This document shows, piece by piece, positions 46,106 to 56,101 of a stretch of 64,000 bases of DNA. Numbering within the stretch: position 1 is the stretch's first letter; each line of letters begins with the position of its first letter. Below the pieces are notes generated by a model. The model was not told the origin of the DNA. It made no database searches and worked only from the letters and a program-made list of their open reading frames with translations. The stretch is from Gammaproteobacteria bacterium. GTDB taxonomy: Bacteria > Pseudomonadota > Gammaproteobacteria > Pseudomonadales > Pseudohongiellaceae. The position numbers and the translations under genes were made by a program. Location: positions 1-64,000 of the forward strand of contig JAJFKE010000011.1 in the NCBI GenBank assembly GCA_021773355.1, given 5' to 3'.

Positions 46106-48937
46106 CTAACTCAAAGCTTGATCGATGAATTCTTTTTGTTGGCTTAGATGCAGTGCCGGGTAGCCCGCCGCCGCTGCCGCCGACGCGTCGCGACCCACAT
46201 ATTCCAAATAGATGCTTGGAAAATGTTCGTGTATGACGCGCCGTAAATGATGCTGACTTGAATACCATGCACCCTGATTCATAGGTTCTTCTTGACACCA
46301 TGCTATCGAGTTTAAATTTTTATACTGACTTAAGCATTTCTCGAAATCATCATGAGGGAAAGGATATAGCTGCTCTAGTCGGATAATGGCAATATCATCT
46401 ATTTCACGTAATCGCCTTTCTGCTCGTAAATCGTAATAGACTTTTCCACTACAAATAACCAGCTTTCTTATACCTTCTACCTTCAGTTCATCCGTTTCAT
46501 CTAATACAACCTGGAAACTACCCTCCGCCATTTCTTGTAGACTAGAAACAGTTTCCTTATGCCGCAACAGGCTCTTTGGAGACATTACAATAAGTGGCTT
46601 TCGCAACGGGCAGAGCACTTGTTTTCTTAGCATGTGAAAAACCTGCGCCGAGGTAGTAGGCAGGCAAACCTGGATATTGTGTTCTGCACAAAGTTGCAAG
46701 AAGCGCTCAAGTCGAGCAGAAGAGTGCTCCGGACCCTGACCTTCATACCCGTGCGGAAGCAGCAAGGTCAATCCGCATAAGCGTTGCCATTTGTGTTCAC
46801 CGCTGGTAATAAATTGATCGATCACGACCTGCGCCGAGTTAGCAAAATCACCGAACTGTGCTTCCCATATAACCAGGGCGTTGGGCATTGTAGTCGCGTA
46901 GCCGTATTCAAATGCAAGCACAGCAACTTCCGAAAGGAGTGAATCATAGATAGCAAAGCTCTCTTGATCCTCAACCAGATTGCACAGTGGTATATGAGTA
47001 TCACCAGTATTCTGATCAAACAGCACCGCATGTCGGTGAGAAAAAGTGCCACGACCCACATCTTGTCCGGTAATTCTTATCTTGTTCCCGCTGGTTAGTA
47101 TGCTCGCGTAGGCAAGTGTTTCGGCAAAGCCCCAATCTACAGGGATATCTCCAGCGGCCATCTTAGCCCTGTCATCGATTACTCGTTTTACTTGCCGTTG
47201 TAGCGTGAAGTCTTTTGGAATCTCCGCGAGTTTTTTGGCAATGGCTTGCAGATTCATTAATGGCATCGAAGTATTAAAGTATGGACTCCAATCGTGGCCT
47301 AAATAGGGACTCCAATCGACGAACAATTCCACCGATGGCTCTTTAACCAAACTCTTAGCAACATGTTCACCGGTATCTAATGCTGTTCGATAGTTCTTAT
47401 TAATGGCGTCGGATTCTTCGTTTGATACAACATTTTCCTGAGCCAATCGCTCCGCATACAATACGCGAGTCGACTTGCGTCTTTTAATCGCCGCGTACAT
47501 GAGTGGTTGCGTAGCCGCTGGCTCATCCGTCTCGTTATGTCCCCTGCGCCGGTAACATATGAGATCTATGACTACGTCTTTTTGAAACTTGTATTTAAAA
47601 TCCAGTGCTAGTTGCGTTACAAACAACACAGCTTCAGGGTGATCGGCATTAACATGAAAAATGGGTGCCTGAATCATTCTGGCAACGTCAGTACAATACT
47701 CGGTGGACCTAGCGTCATCTTGCCGACTTGTTGTAAAGCCCACCTGGTTATTAATTATGATATGTACGGTGCCACCGGTTTTGTAAGCCCTGGTCTGAGA
47801 CATCTGAAATGTCTCCATTACAACTCCTTGGCCAGCAAACGCCGCATCCCCATGAATAATGATAGGAAGTACGAGGTGTCCATCTTTGTCTTTACGTCGA
47901 AACTGTCTGGCACGAACTGAACCCTCGACCACGGGAGCGACAATCTCCAGATGCGAGGGGTTGAAAGCCATGGCCATATGTACTTCGCCGCCGGCGGTCA
48001 TAATATTTGAGGAGAATCCTTGATGATATTTCACATCACCAGAGCTTTGATAAACAGCCTTGCCTTCAAATTCATCGAACAAATCTGCAGGGTTCTTACC
48101 AAGTAGATTTACCAGTACATTGAGGCGACCCCGATGAGCCATGCCTAGCACTATTTCTTTGGCGCCATACTTTCCTGCCCTTTGTACTAATTCATCTAAA
48201 GCAGGAATAAGACTTTCTCCGCCTTCCAGGCCAAAGCGCTTGGTGCCGGGATATTTAGAATCCAGATGTTTTTCCAAACCTTCGGCAGCAGACAATCTCT
48301 CTAGCAGGTGGCGTTTAACTTCATTCTCGAAAACAGGTAACCCATCGTTACTTTCAATTCGTTGCTGTATCCACTGCTTTTCCTCGAGGTTCACAATATG
48401 CATGAACTCATAGCCTATGGAAGTGCAGTAAATGCGCTCGAGCGTGTCAACAATTTCACGCAGCGGTGCCCGCTCTTTACTGATAAAAAGAGACCCGGTC
48501 TGAAAAATAGTCGAAGAATCTAAGGGTGATAAATCGTGAAACTCCAGCTCCAGGTCCGGGACTCTCTCGCGATACATTAGCGACAATGGATCGAGATCGG
48601 CCTTTTGATGGCCGCGCACGCGATAAGAACTAATAAGAAGCAAAACCTGGACTTGCTTGCTTTCATGCTCCGAATGTACCACTGCGTCATTACTAAGCAC
48701 TGGTGCATAGCGACTGGTCTTACCCAAGGCCTTGAATTCATTTTTGATAGAGCTGTGGGAGACATCGCGTGACTCACTCCCATTTGCGCCAGACAAGGAG
48801 TGAAAGAAATCCTTCCATTGAGCGGGCACAGAATCCGCATCGTCGAGAAAGCTCTCATACAACTCTTCTACATAAGCCGCATTGGAGCCGGACAGGTGTC
48901 CAGTACTCTTCATTATTTCCAATAAGCTGTCTTGCAT
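46106..48937 (-). CDS. sucA: 2-Oxoglutarate dehydrogenase E1
   Basis: This 943-residue thiamine-diphosphate enzyme decarboxylates 2-oxoglutarate. KRFGLEGGESLIPALDELV, GMAHRGRLNVLVNLLGK, HGDAAFAGQGVVMETFQMSQ and GQDVGRGTFSHRHAVLFDQ are diagnostic E1o motifs, and the N-terminal peptide that docks onto E2 (residues about 10-45, YVEELYESFLDD) is present. It follows sdhB by 82 bases. Length is normal for the family (about 930-950). Confidence 0.97.
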   Translation of the reverse strand: MQDSLLEIMKSTGHLSGSNAAYVEELYESFLDDADSVPAQWKDFFHSLSGANGSESRDVSHSSIKNEFKALGKTSRYAPVLSNDAVVHSEHESKQVQVLLLISSYRVRGHQKADLDPLSLMYRERVPDLELEFHDLSPLDSSTIFQTGSLFISKERAPLREIVDTLERIYCTSIGYEFMHIVNLEEKQWIQQRIESNDGLPVFENEVKRHLLERLSAAEGLEKHLDSKYPGTKRFGLEGGESLIPALDELVQRAGKYGAKEIVLGMAHRGRLNVLVNLLGKNPADLFDEFEGKAVYQSSGDVKYHQGFSSNIMTAGGEVHMAMAFNPSHLEIVAPVVEGSVRARQFRRKDKDGHLVLPIIIHGDAAFAGQGVVMETFQMSQTRAYKTGGTVHIIINNQVGFTTSRQDDARSTEYCTDVARMIQAPIFHVNADHPEAVLFVTQLALDFKYKFQKDVVIDLICYRRRGHNETDEPAATQPLMYAAIKRRKSTRVLYAERLAQENVVSNEESDAINKNYRTALDTGEHVAKSLVKEPSVELFVDWSPYLGHDWSPYFNTSMPLMNLQAIAKKLAEIPKDFTLQRQVKRVIDDRAKMAAGDIPVDWGFAETLAYASILTSGNKIRITGQDVGRGTFSHRHAVLFDQNTGDTHIPLCNLVEDQESFAIYDSLLSEVAVLAFEYGYATTMPNALVIWEAQFGDFANSAQVVIDQFITSGEHKWQRLCGLTLLLPHGYEGQGPEHSSARLERFLQLCAEHNIQVCLPTTSAQVFHMLRKQVLCPLRKPLIVMSPKSLLRHKETVSSLQEMAEGSFQVVLDETDELKVEGIRKLVICSGKVYYDLRAERRLREIDDIAIIRLEQLYPFPHDDFEKCLSQYKNLNSIAWCQEEPMNQGAWYSSQHHLRRVIHEHFPSIYLEYVGRDASAAAAAGYPALHLSQQKEFIDQALS

Positions 48938-49019
48938 ACTACTTCTTCTTAACTTCGCTGGAGAACGGCGACGTTAACCTCAAGGTTATATAGTGATTGT
49001 CTTCGTTAACTGGAATTAA

Positions 49020-49727
49020 CTAAGTCCCATGCTGAATCAACATGGAGCGAATATGTCCAATTGCCCGTGTCGGGTTTAACCCTTTAGGACAAACTGCTAC
49101 GCAATTCATAATTCCTCTGCAACGAAAAACACTGAATGGATCATCGAGTTCGGCTAGTCTTTCGGCATCCGCGGTGTCTCGGGTGTCGGCAAGAAAACGG
49201 TAAGCTTGCAGTAGTCCGGCGGGACCGATAAATTTATCTGGATTCCACCAAAAAGATGGGCAATTAGTGCTGCAACAGGCACAGAGTATGCATTCATACA
49301 ATCCGTCAAGCTTCTCTCGATCTTCCGGTGATTGTAGGCGTTCAATTGCTGGCGGTGCAGAATCATTAATCAAATACGGTTTTATTTTTTCGTACTGTTT
49401 ATAAAAAATAGACATATCGACAACTAAGTCGCGTATCACCGGCAATCCGGGCAAAGGCCTCAAAACCAATTTGCCGCCCGGCTTAACTGCTTCTGACATT
49501 GGGGTAATACAGGCGAGCCCGTTGTTGCCGTTAATATTCATTCCGTCTGAACCGCAGACACCCTCTCTGCACGAACGACGATAAACGACACCGGGATCTT
49601 TGCGCTTTACCAGTTCCAATACGTCCAACACCATCAGGTCTTTACCTTCGGGCAATTGCACTTCAACTTCCTGCATTACCGGCTTGTCATCGGTATCAGG
49701 GTTATAGCGATATATGCTAACTAACAC
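49020..49727 (-). CDS. sdhB: Succinate dehydrogenase iron-sulfur subunit
   Basis: The 235 residues carry three iron-sulfur clusters: 2Fe-2S cysteines in SCREGVCGSDGMNINGNNGL and the following Cys, 4Fe-4S in CILCACCSTNCPSF, and 3Fe-4S with CRGIMNCVAVCPKGLNP. It passes electrons from SdhA to the membrane quinone site. The start is GTG with a good AAGGTGA ribosome site. It is separated from sdhA by 136 bases, an unusually long gap with a hairpin. Confidence 0.95.
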   Translation of the reverse strand: MLVSIYRYNPDTDDKPVMQEVEVQLPEGKDLMVLDVLELVKRKDPGVVYRRSCREGVCGSDGMNINGNNGLACITPMSEAVKPGGKLVLRPLPGLPVIRDLVVDMSIFYKQYEKIKPYLINDSAPPAIERLQSPEDREKLDGLYECILCACCSTNCPSFWWNPDKFIGPAGLLQAYRFLADTRDTADAERLAELDDPFSVFRCRGIMNCVAVCPKGLNPTRAIGHIRSMLIQHGT

Positions 49728-49742
49728 GGCTCACCTTCTTGT

Positions 49743-49760
49743 GGCGACTTAATCGTCGCC
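49743..49760. repeat. Hairpin in the sdhA-sdhB gap
   Basis: GGCGAC (49743-49748) and GTCGCC (49755-49760) pair around a six-base loop, ending 15 bases before the sdhB GTG. It has no T-run. It could be an mRNA processing or stability element that sets the ratio of SdhB to SdhA. Confidence 0.5.
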
Positions 49761-49863
49761 GTCTCATTCCTAATTACGTTTGACTTTGTGCAATGAAAAC
49801 CGCTGTGGTCATGCACTCTGTTTGCTTTCTGGTACTGCCAGCTTGGTTGACTCACCTATGCTT

Positions 49864-51636
49864 CTAATAAGATCGAATCTGAGGCTCAAATGTATCCACT
49901 GTCTTGGGAGAAAAGTTTACATCGCGTTTGCCAACTCGTTTATCGTCTGGAAAATACATCGAGTGGCACAACCAGTTCTCATCATCACGATCGCGAAAAT
50001 CATCACGCGCATGTGCTCCTCGACTTTCATTTCTACCTTCTGCCGCTATCGCGGTTGCCTCCGCAACTTCAAAAAGATTTTCCAGCTCTAAAGCTTCTAT
50101 TCGAGCGGTATTAAATGTTTGACTCTTGTCTTCAAGGTGAGCATTAGCGATACGCTCACGAAGTTCACTCAGTTTTTGAATACCGTCCTGCATGAAATCA
50201 CCGCGACGGAACACACCAAAATGATTTTGCATAATGCCCTGTAACTCAGCTCGCAAAGACGCAACACTCTCACCCGATGTGGATTCATTTAAGCGCGCCA
50301 ATCTATTTTGCGCCTCTTCAATATCATCTTCGGAAGCGTCACGCTGCTCAATGCCTTGTCGCAGCATTTCTTCTATGTGTTTGCCTGCAGCTCGACCAAA
50401 TACCACAAGATCCAATAAACTATTACCACCTAAACGATTCGCACCATGCACAGAAACACAAGCTACTTCGCCCACCGCAAATAATCCTGGGATAATTTGG
50501 TCTTCACCCTTTTCGTTCTGACTGAGAGCCTGACCATTCACATTGGTAGGAATGCCACCCATCATGTAATGACAGGTAGGCACTACGGGTATTGGATCCT
50601 TAATCGGGTCAACGTGGGCGAAGGTTCGGGAAAGCTCGAGAATGCCAGGCAGCTTGGAATTCAATACTTCCTCACCCAGATGATCGAGCTTCAGCATTAC
50701 ATGATCACCGTGTTCACCACATCCACGTCCCTCAAGAATTTCCAGGACCATGGAACGTGCAACCACATCACGACCGGCTAAGTCTTTGGCGTTAGGAGCA
50801 TAACGCTCCATAAAACGTTCGCCGTCTTTATTTATTAGATAGCCGCCCTCACCACGACAACCTTCTGTAACAAGCGTGCCCGCACCATAAATACCGGTTG
50901 GGTGAAACTGCCACATTTCGATGTCTTGTACTGGAAAACCGGCGCGCAGAGCCATGCCTACACCATCGCCGGTATTGATAAGCGCGTTTGTTGTTGAAGC
51001 ATAGATGCGACCTGCACCTCCAGTTGCAAAAACCGTTGCCTTCGATTTTACAAAAACCGTTTCTCCGGATTCGATGCAGATTGCTATGACGCCAGCTATT
51101 GCACCGTCCTGATTTTTAACCAGGTCGGTGGCATACCATTCGTTAAAAAAAACCGTATTGTTCTTTAGGTTTCCCTGATACAGAGTGTGTAGTAATGCAT
51201 GCCCAGTTCTATCTGCAGCCGCGCAAGTTCTAGCGGCCTGCCCGCCTTTGCCGAAGTCTTTTGATTGACCACCGAAAGGTCGTTGATAGATGCGGCCGTT
51301 TTCCGTGCGCGAAAATGGTAAGCCCATATGCTCTAATTCAAATACTGTTTGTGGTCCCTCGCTACACATATATTCTATGGCGTCTTGGTCACCTATATAG
51401 TCGGAGCCTTTGACCGTGTCATACATATGCCAACGCCAGTCATCATTGGGATCTGCGCTTGCAATAGCACAGGTTATTCCGCCCTGGGCTGAAACTGTAT
51501 GTGAACGGGTCGGAAAAACTTTGGTGATCACCGCAGTGTTATAACCAGACTGGGAAAGTTGCAGAGCGGCACGCATACCTGCTCCACCCCCGCCAACTAT
51601 TACTGCATCGAAAGATAGTGTGCGCATGCCCGTCAT
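49864..51636 (-). CDS. sdhA: Succinate dehydrogenase flavoprotein subunit
   Basis: This 590-residue subunit covalently binds FAD and oxidises succinate to fumarate. [18 protein letters not shown] is the FAD fold, His46 in [12 protein letters not shown] is the flavin-linking residue, and [27 protein letters not shown] and [20 protein letters not shown] are active-site motifs. The ATG follows the sdhD stop directly; a second ATG four codons later is also possible. Confidence 0.97.
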   Translation of the reverse strand: MTGMRTLSFDAVIVGGGGAGMRAALQLSQSGYNTAVITKVFPTRSHTVSAQGGITCAIASADPNDDWRWHMYDTVKGSDYIGDQDAIEYMCSEGPQTVFELEHMGLPFSRTENGRIYQRPFGGQSKDFGKGGQAARTCAAADRTGHALLHTLYQGNLKNNTVFFNEWYATDLVKNQDGAIAGVIAICIESGETVFVKSKATVFATGGAGRIYASTTNALINTGDGVGMALRAGFPVQDIEMWQFHPTGIYGAGTLVTEGCRGEGGYLINKDGERFMERYAPNAKDLAGRDVVARSMVLEILEGRGCGEHGDHVMLKLDHLGEEVLNSKLPGILELSRTFAHVDPIKDPIPVVPTCHYMMGGIPTNVNGQALSQNEKGEDQIIPGLFAVGEVACVSVHGANRLGGNSLLDLVVFGRAAGKHIEEMLRQGIEQRDASEDDIEEAQNRLARLNESTSGESVASLRAELQGIMQNHFGVFRRGDFMQDGIQKLSELRERIANAHLEDKSQTFNTARIEALELENLFEVAEATAIAAEGRNESRGAHARDDFRDRDDENWLCHSMYFPDDKRVGKRDVNFSPKTVDTFEPQIRSY

Positions 51637-52011
51637 CTAATTACCCCAGAAAATCTGAATGCCCCAGAGCAGATATACTGCGATCAATAGAACGCAAGCC
51701 GCCTGAAACACTAAACGAAGAAATGTAGCTCGCCCGCCAAACTGAAGCGACGTTATATAGTCGGTGGAAATTGTCCACATGCCGATCCATGCATGAGCAC
51801 ACAACGCGAATAGAGTGATCAAACTGAATAAACGCATGGCGTTGTTGTCAAAGATTGAACTCCATTTTTCAAAATCCATTTCGGGATTGATCACGAAGCT
51901 AGCCAGAATGCAGAGCGAATAAGCGGCAAGGATGATTGCGCTGAATCGCTGGATAATCCAATCGTGGAGCCCGGAACGTCCCAGGTTAGTTACATTCGTT
52001 ACCATATCCAC
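51637..52011 (-). CDS. sdhD: Succinate dehydrogenase membrane anchor SdhD
   Basis: A 124-residue protein with three hydrophobic helices. GLHDWIIQRFSAIILAAYSL near the N-terminus and CAHAWIGMWTISTDYI (heme-ligand His region) are typical of SdhD. With SdhC it forms the quinone and heme b site. It overlaps sdhC by 13 bases and abuts sdhA, so the four sdh genes are tightly coupled. Confidence 0.92.
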   Translation of the reverse strand: MDMVTNVTNLGRSGLHDWIIQRFSAIILAAYSLCILASFVINPEMDFEKWSSIFDNNAMRLFSLITLFALCAHAWIGMWTISTDYITSLQFGGRATFLRLVFQAACVLLIAVYLLWGIQIFWGN

Positions 52012-52373
52012 ACCCCCGCCACGATTATCGCCACTGTCGAAAGAGCAACGGTAATGCAGGCGCCAACAAAACCACCCTTAAGTGTTTCCCCGTATCCGAG
52101 ATCCATCAGCAAGTGTTTTAAGCCAGCAATAAGATGGTAGAGCAGGCCTGAAAGCACTGCCCATGCGAGCAATTTGACGAACACATTGCTTAAAAGCTCT
52201 TGAACCAGTGCGAAACCAGATTCAGATTGCAGGGATAATTCCAGCAAATACAGCATTAGACCGACGCCTACAAAAATAAAGGCGCCTGAAATGCGGTGTA
52301 ACAATGATGTGATTGCTGGCAAGGGGTATTTGAAGGTGCTTATATCGAGATTTTTTGGTCTATTATCGTTCAC
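51999..52373 (-). CDS. sdhC: Succinate dehydrogenase cytochrome b556 SdhC
   Basis: A 124-residue protein with three membrane helices. RPKNLDISTFKYPLPAITSL and HRISGAFIFVGVGLMLYLLE are the SdhC N-terminal signature (quinone site), and HLIAGLKHLLMDLGYG carries the heme-ligand His. It is the first gene of the sdhCDAB-suc cluster and is divergent from gltA over 472 bases. Confidence 0.93.
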   Translation of the reverse strand: MNDNRPKNLDISTFKYPLPAITSLLHRISGAFIFVGVGLMLYLLELSLQSESGFALVQELLSNVFVKLLAWAVLSGLLYHLIAGLKHLLMDLGYGETLKGGFVGACITVALSTVAIIVAGVWIW

Positions 52374-52845
52374 TTTCTGCCCGTCGCGTTGGCCAATGAG
52401 AGTTAGGCAAATCGAATTCTGACTGCTTCGAACTTGCCCAAACTGATTGAAATACTTACATTAATTAAGAATTCAAAACCGCCGGAAGTATATGCCGTAA
52501 AACCCCTGAATACAACGAATCCAGGCCTCAATACCACATTAATGACAATGTTTTGTCATTAATGCCAGCAGCGTATGAACAGCGAGCAATTTCTGATTAC
52601 ATTGGCTCGCAACTCTCCAGTAAACTACGGGTGTAGAGGTTCAATACTTTAGACCTGTTGGTGTGTATTAGCCGTCCTCAGGCGAGAGCTACTGATACGA
52701 AAAATTTGACAAATAGCACGCTCTCTACCTAGTATTGCCGTCCCTGCCATGTACTGGACGGGTCATAATAAAATAGCGAATAGAACTGCTAAGCAGTTGT
52801 TTCCCCTATAAATTTCCAGTTTAAACTTGACTACAGGAGTCACGC
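52374..52845. other. Divergent sdhC-gltA control region
   Basis: No gene is seen. Promoters for both the sdh-suc cluster (minus) and gltA (plus) should lie here. The most distinct element is the palindrome at 52537-52564. A GGAG-type ribosome site (ACAGGAG) precedes the gltA ATG. Confidence 0.6.
52537..52564. promoter_or_regulatory. 12-bp-arm perfect palindrome between sdhC and gltA
   Basis: CATTAATGACAA (52537-52548) is repeated inverted at 52553-52564 around the loop TGTT. It lies 163 bases upstream of the sdhC start and 281 bases upstream of gltA. There is no T-run on either strand, so an operator for a TCA-cycle regulator or an mRNA leader hairpin is more likely than a terminator. Confidence 0.65.
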
Positions 52846-54120
52846 ATGAGCGCAAAGAAGGCCCAGTTAACCATTGACGGTATTGATAAGACTATCGAGC
52901 TACCCGTTTATGAAGGCAGTACTGGCCCAGATGTTGTGGACGTGAGTAGTTTGGTAGGTGAAGGAGTCTTTACCTATGATCCTGGTTTTATGTCAACCGC
53001 AGCCTGCGAATCCAAAATTACCTATATCGATGGCGGAAAAGGCGTTCTCCTACACCGAGGTTATCCCATAGAGCAGCTTGCAGAAAAAGTTAGCTTCCTG
53101 GACACCTGTTACTTATTACTAAATGGCGAATTACCAAATCCAAGCGAGAAAGAAGCCTTCGAATACAGCATTCGCCACCACACCATGGTCGATGAACAGA
53201 TCCATCACTTCTTCCAGGGCTTTCCACGCAATGCCCACCCTATGGCCATGCTGGTTGGCGTAGTCGGTGCCCTATCTGCTTTCTATCACGACGATCTCGA
53301 TAACGATAATCCTGAACATCGTAAAGCGGTAGCGCACAGAATAATTGCAAAGATGCCCACATTAGCGGCTATGTGCTACAAGCACGGGGTTGGTCAGCCT
53401 TTCATGTACCCACAGAATGATATGGGCTTTGCTGAAAATTTTCTGCATATGATGTTCGGGACACCCTGCGATCCTCCCAAGGTAAGTCCGATCTTGGCCA
53501 AAGCTATGGACACCATCTTTTTGTTGCATGCCGACCATGAACAGAATGCGTCTACGTCGACTGTACGTTTGGCTGGCTCATCTGGGGCGAATCCCTATGC
53601 CTGTATTGCCTCGGGAATAGCGGCGCTATGGGGACCTGCGCACGGTGGCGCAAATGAAGCTGTGCTGGCGCAATTACACGAGATTGGCGACGTATCCAAT
53701 ATCGAGGACTATATCTTGCGTGCCAAGGATAAGGATGATCCCTTCCGGCTTATGGGCTTTGGTCACAGGGTGTATAAGAACTTTGACCCGCGTGCGACTG
53801 TAATGCGTGAGATCTGCAACGAAGTATTCGATGAGTTAGGTGTAGAAGACGATCCATTGTTTAAAATTGCCAGGAAGTTGGAAAAAATTGCACTCGAAGA
53901 TGAGTATTTCATCGAGCGTAAGCTGTATCCGAATGTGGATTTCTATTCCGGTATTATTCTAAAGGCCATCGGCATACCGACTAGCCTTTTTACCGTGATC
54001 TTCGCAACCGGCCGAACACCTGGTTGGATCGCCCATTGGGACGAAATGCTCAGCAATCCGTTTCGAATCGGCAGGCCGCGTCAACTATACACAGGTCATA
54101 ACAAACGAGACATCACGTAG
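52846..54120 (+). CDS. gltA: Citrate synthase
   Basis: This 424-residue type II (NADH-sensitive, hexameric in relatives) citrate synthase is the entry point of the TCA cycle. Catalytic His266 ([10 protein letters not shown]), His307 (GFGHRVYKN) and Asp365 (PNVDFYSG) are present, with [14 protein letters not shown] upstream. It is divergent from the sdh-suc cluster, a conserved gammaproteobacterial layout. Confidence 0.97.
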   Translation: MSAKKAQLTIDGIDKTIELPVYEGSTGPDVVDVSSLVGEGVFTYDPGFMSTAACESKITYIDGGKGVLLHRGYPIEQLAEKVSFLDTCYLLLNGELPNPSEKEAFEYSIRHHTMVDEQIHHFFQGFPRNAHPMAMLVGVVGALSAFYHDDLDNDNPEHRKAVAHRIIAKMPTLAAMCYKHGVGQPFMYPQNDMGFAENFLHMMFGTPCDPPKVSPILAKAMDTIFLLHADHEQNASTSTVRLAGSSGANPYACIASGIAALWGPAHGGANEAVLAQLHEIGDVSNIEDYILRAKDKDDPFRLMGFGHRVYKNFDPRATVMREICNEVFDELGVEDDPLFKIARKLEKIALEDEYFIERKLYPNVDFYSGIILKAIGIPTSLFTVIFATGRTPGWIAHWDEMLSNPFRIGRPRQLYTGHNKRDIT

Positions 54121-54253
54121 AACTCTGGTCTAATTCAAATTGGCTGTAGCCTGCTGTGGATGCAGCCAACTGCTGCAATAATACGGTCTCAAATTAGCCC
54201 TGGCTTCGATTCGTGGCCCCGCAATGGGAATAGTAAAATCAGGATACAGGAAT

Positions 54254-54329
54254 TGGTGGAGCCTAACGGGATCGAACCGTTGACCTCAACGCTGCCAGCG
54301 TTGCGCTCTCCCAGCTGAGCTAAGGCCCC
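54254..54329 (-). tRNA. tRNA-Ala (anticodon GGC)
   Basis: The minus strand folds as a complete 76-base cloverleaf. Acceptor GGGGCCT pairs with AGGCTCC, D arm AGCTCAGCTGGGAGAGC, anticodon stem CAACG/CGTTG with loop CTGGCAG, T arm with GGTTCGATC, and an encoded ACCA end. It lies between convergent gltA and gltX. Confidence 0.96.
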
Positions 54330-54413
54330 ATGACCGCTGTGGAAGGAAGGCGCATTCTAAGCACAGTCAGTAAGACTGTCAACGCAGCACCCCACCGGGC
54401 AATGGCAAAATTG

Positions 54414-55895
54414 TTAGAAATCGCGAAATTCCCTTTCAAGTGACTTCTGCTGCTTTTTCGAGATACCCCCGAGAACATCAATAGCAGAACGTAGCCTGGC
54501 TCTTGTAATATCAATTCCAAGAATCGCTATGGACTCTATAACTGAAGTAGAGACCGCCCTACCGCTAATGGCGATAAACAGAGGGAACAGGAAATCTCGA
54601 ATCTTGAGCTGTAACTGAGCCGCTAATGATTGCAGCTCCGGCTCGATATTGTCTCTGCTGAATTCTGGAACCTGTTCCAGTTTCCATAGCGAAAATTGCA
54701 GAATCCTAATTGCCATCGACGCATCAATGCTTTTATGTGCAAAGTTTGCTTCAGCCAAGCCCAAATCACCGCTAATGAAAAATCCGCCCAACGAGACAAC
54801 ATCGCTAAAACGTTCGACGCGCTGTTTAAGCAAGGGAACAATTTGAGCTGTCTTAACAGGATCGAAGGCCCATCTGGCAAATCGCTCAGCAAATTCCTGG
54901 TCACTAAGATCCTCGCGAATGTATTTCCCGTTTAACCAATCCAACTTTTCTATGTCAAAAATTGGTCCCCCTAGGGATACCCTACTAATATCAAAATTTT
55001 CTGTCATTTCTGTTAACGAGAACTTCTCGTCTCCAGAGGGCATTGTCCAACCCATCATCCCCAGGTAATTCAGCAGAGCCTCAGGTAAGTAGCCCATGGC
55101 CTGATAATAGCCAATACTAGTAGGGTTCTTTCGCTTACTTAACTTGCTCTTGTCCGGATTTCTGAGCAGTGGCATATGGCAGAAAACAGGAGCGTCCCAA
55201 TGGAAATACTGATACAGCAAAATATGTTTGGGAGTCGAGTTAATCCACTCTTCTCCTCGAATCACATGGGAGATACTCATTAGGTGATCATCCACCACAT
55301 TGGCAAAATGATAGGTTGGCATACCATCGGATTTGATAAGGACCTGCATGTCAACCTGAGACCAACTAATGCTAACAGTGCCGCGCAGCATGTCCTGAAA
55401 CTGGCAATCTCCCTGCTCAGGGATTCTCATACGAATTACGTGCTGCTCGTCAGCCGCCAGTCTTGACGCAATATCTTCTTCGGCCAAGCCAAGGCAATGG
55501 CCGTCGTAACCTGGCTGGGTCTTATCCAGCATTTGCTGGGCGCGCAACTCATGCAATCGCTGGGCAGTACAAAAACAGCGAAATGCAGAACCTCTGTTTA
55601 GCAGTTGCTCTATATGACTTGCATAGATATCTGAGCGTTCGCTCTGGCGATAAGGACCAAATTCTCCTTCACAACCGGGGCCTTCATCCCAGGATAGACC
55701 CAACCATTTCAGGGAATTTAAAATATCCTGCTCGGATTTATCAGTGCTGCGCTGCTTATCAGTATCTTCGATACGTAGTACGAAATCACCACCATGTTGG
55801 TGTGCAAAGCAGCGATTAAACAAAGCAATATAAGCGGTGCCTACATGGGGATCTCCGGTTGGAGATGGTGCTATACGTGTACGAACTTTATTCAT
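54414..55895 (-). CDS. gltX: Glutamyl-tRNA synthetase
   Basis: This 493-residue class I synthetase has the HIGH-type motif in PSPTGDPHVGTAY, the zinc-like region CFCTAQRLHELR, and KLSKRKNPTS as the KMSKS loop. The C-terminal anticodon-binding helices run to the end. It charges tRNA-Glu, also supplying tetrapyrrole synthesis. The stop lies 84 bases from the tRNA-Ala gene. Confidence 0.95.
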   Translation of the reverse strand: MNKVRTRIAPSPTGDPHVGTAYIALFNRCFAHQHGGDFVLRIEDTDKQRSTDKSEQDILNSLKWLGLSWDEGPGCEGEFGPYRQSERSDIYASHIEQLLNRGSAFRCFCTAQRLHELRAQQMLDKTQPGYDGHCLGLAEEDIASRLAADEQHVIRMRIPEQGDCQFQDMLRGTVSISWSQVDMQVLIKSDGMPTYHFANVVDDHLMSISHVIRGEEWINSTPKHILLYQYFHWDAPVFCHMPLLRNPDKSKLSKRKNPTSIGYYQAMGYLPEALLNYLGMMGWTMPSGDEKFSLTEMTENFDISRVSLGGPIFDIEKLDWLNGKYIREDLSDQEFAERFARWAFDPVKTAQIVPLLKQRVERFSDVVSLGGFFISGDLGLAEANFAHKSIDASMAIRILQFSLWKLEQVPEFSRDNIEPELQSLAAQLQLKIRDFLFPLFIAISGRAVSTSVIESIAILGIDITRARLRSAIDVLGGISKKQQKSLEREFRDF

Positions 55896-56101
55896 AGGGT
55901 TCTTGTAACTTAGTGGCCGTGCGAGACTCCTCTAACAAAGGTCAGAGAGTCTTTAATCGGCAGCGTCTTAGAAGGCGAAGATTATACGCGAATCGATTTC
56001 AATTCCCATCATCCTCACTGGACAACAGCGTCTCAACAATCCTTGACATGGGAACTACCATTCGTTAAAACCTGCATCCCGAGATAACTTTATCTGCAAT
56101 T

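Noticed and set aside
54140..54169. TTGGCTG/CAGCCAA hairpin after gltA as a terminator
   Set aside because: The loop is 16 bases and no T-run follows, so termination is unsupported.
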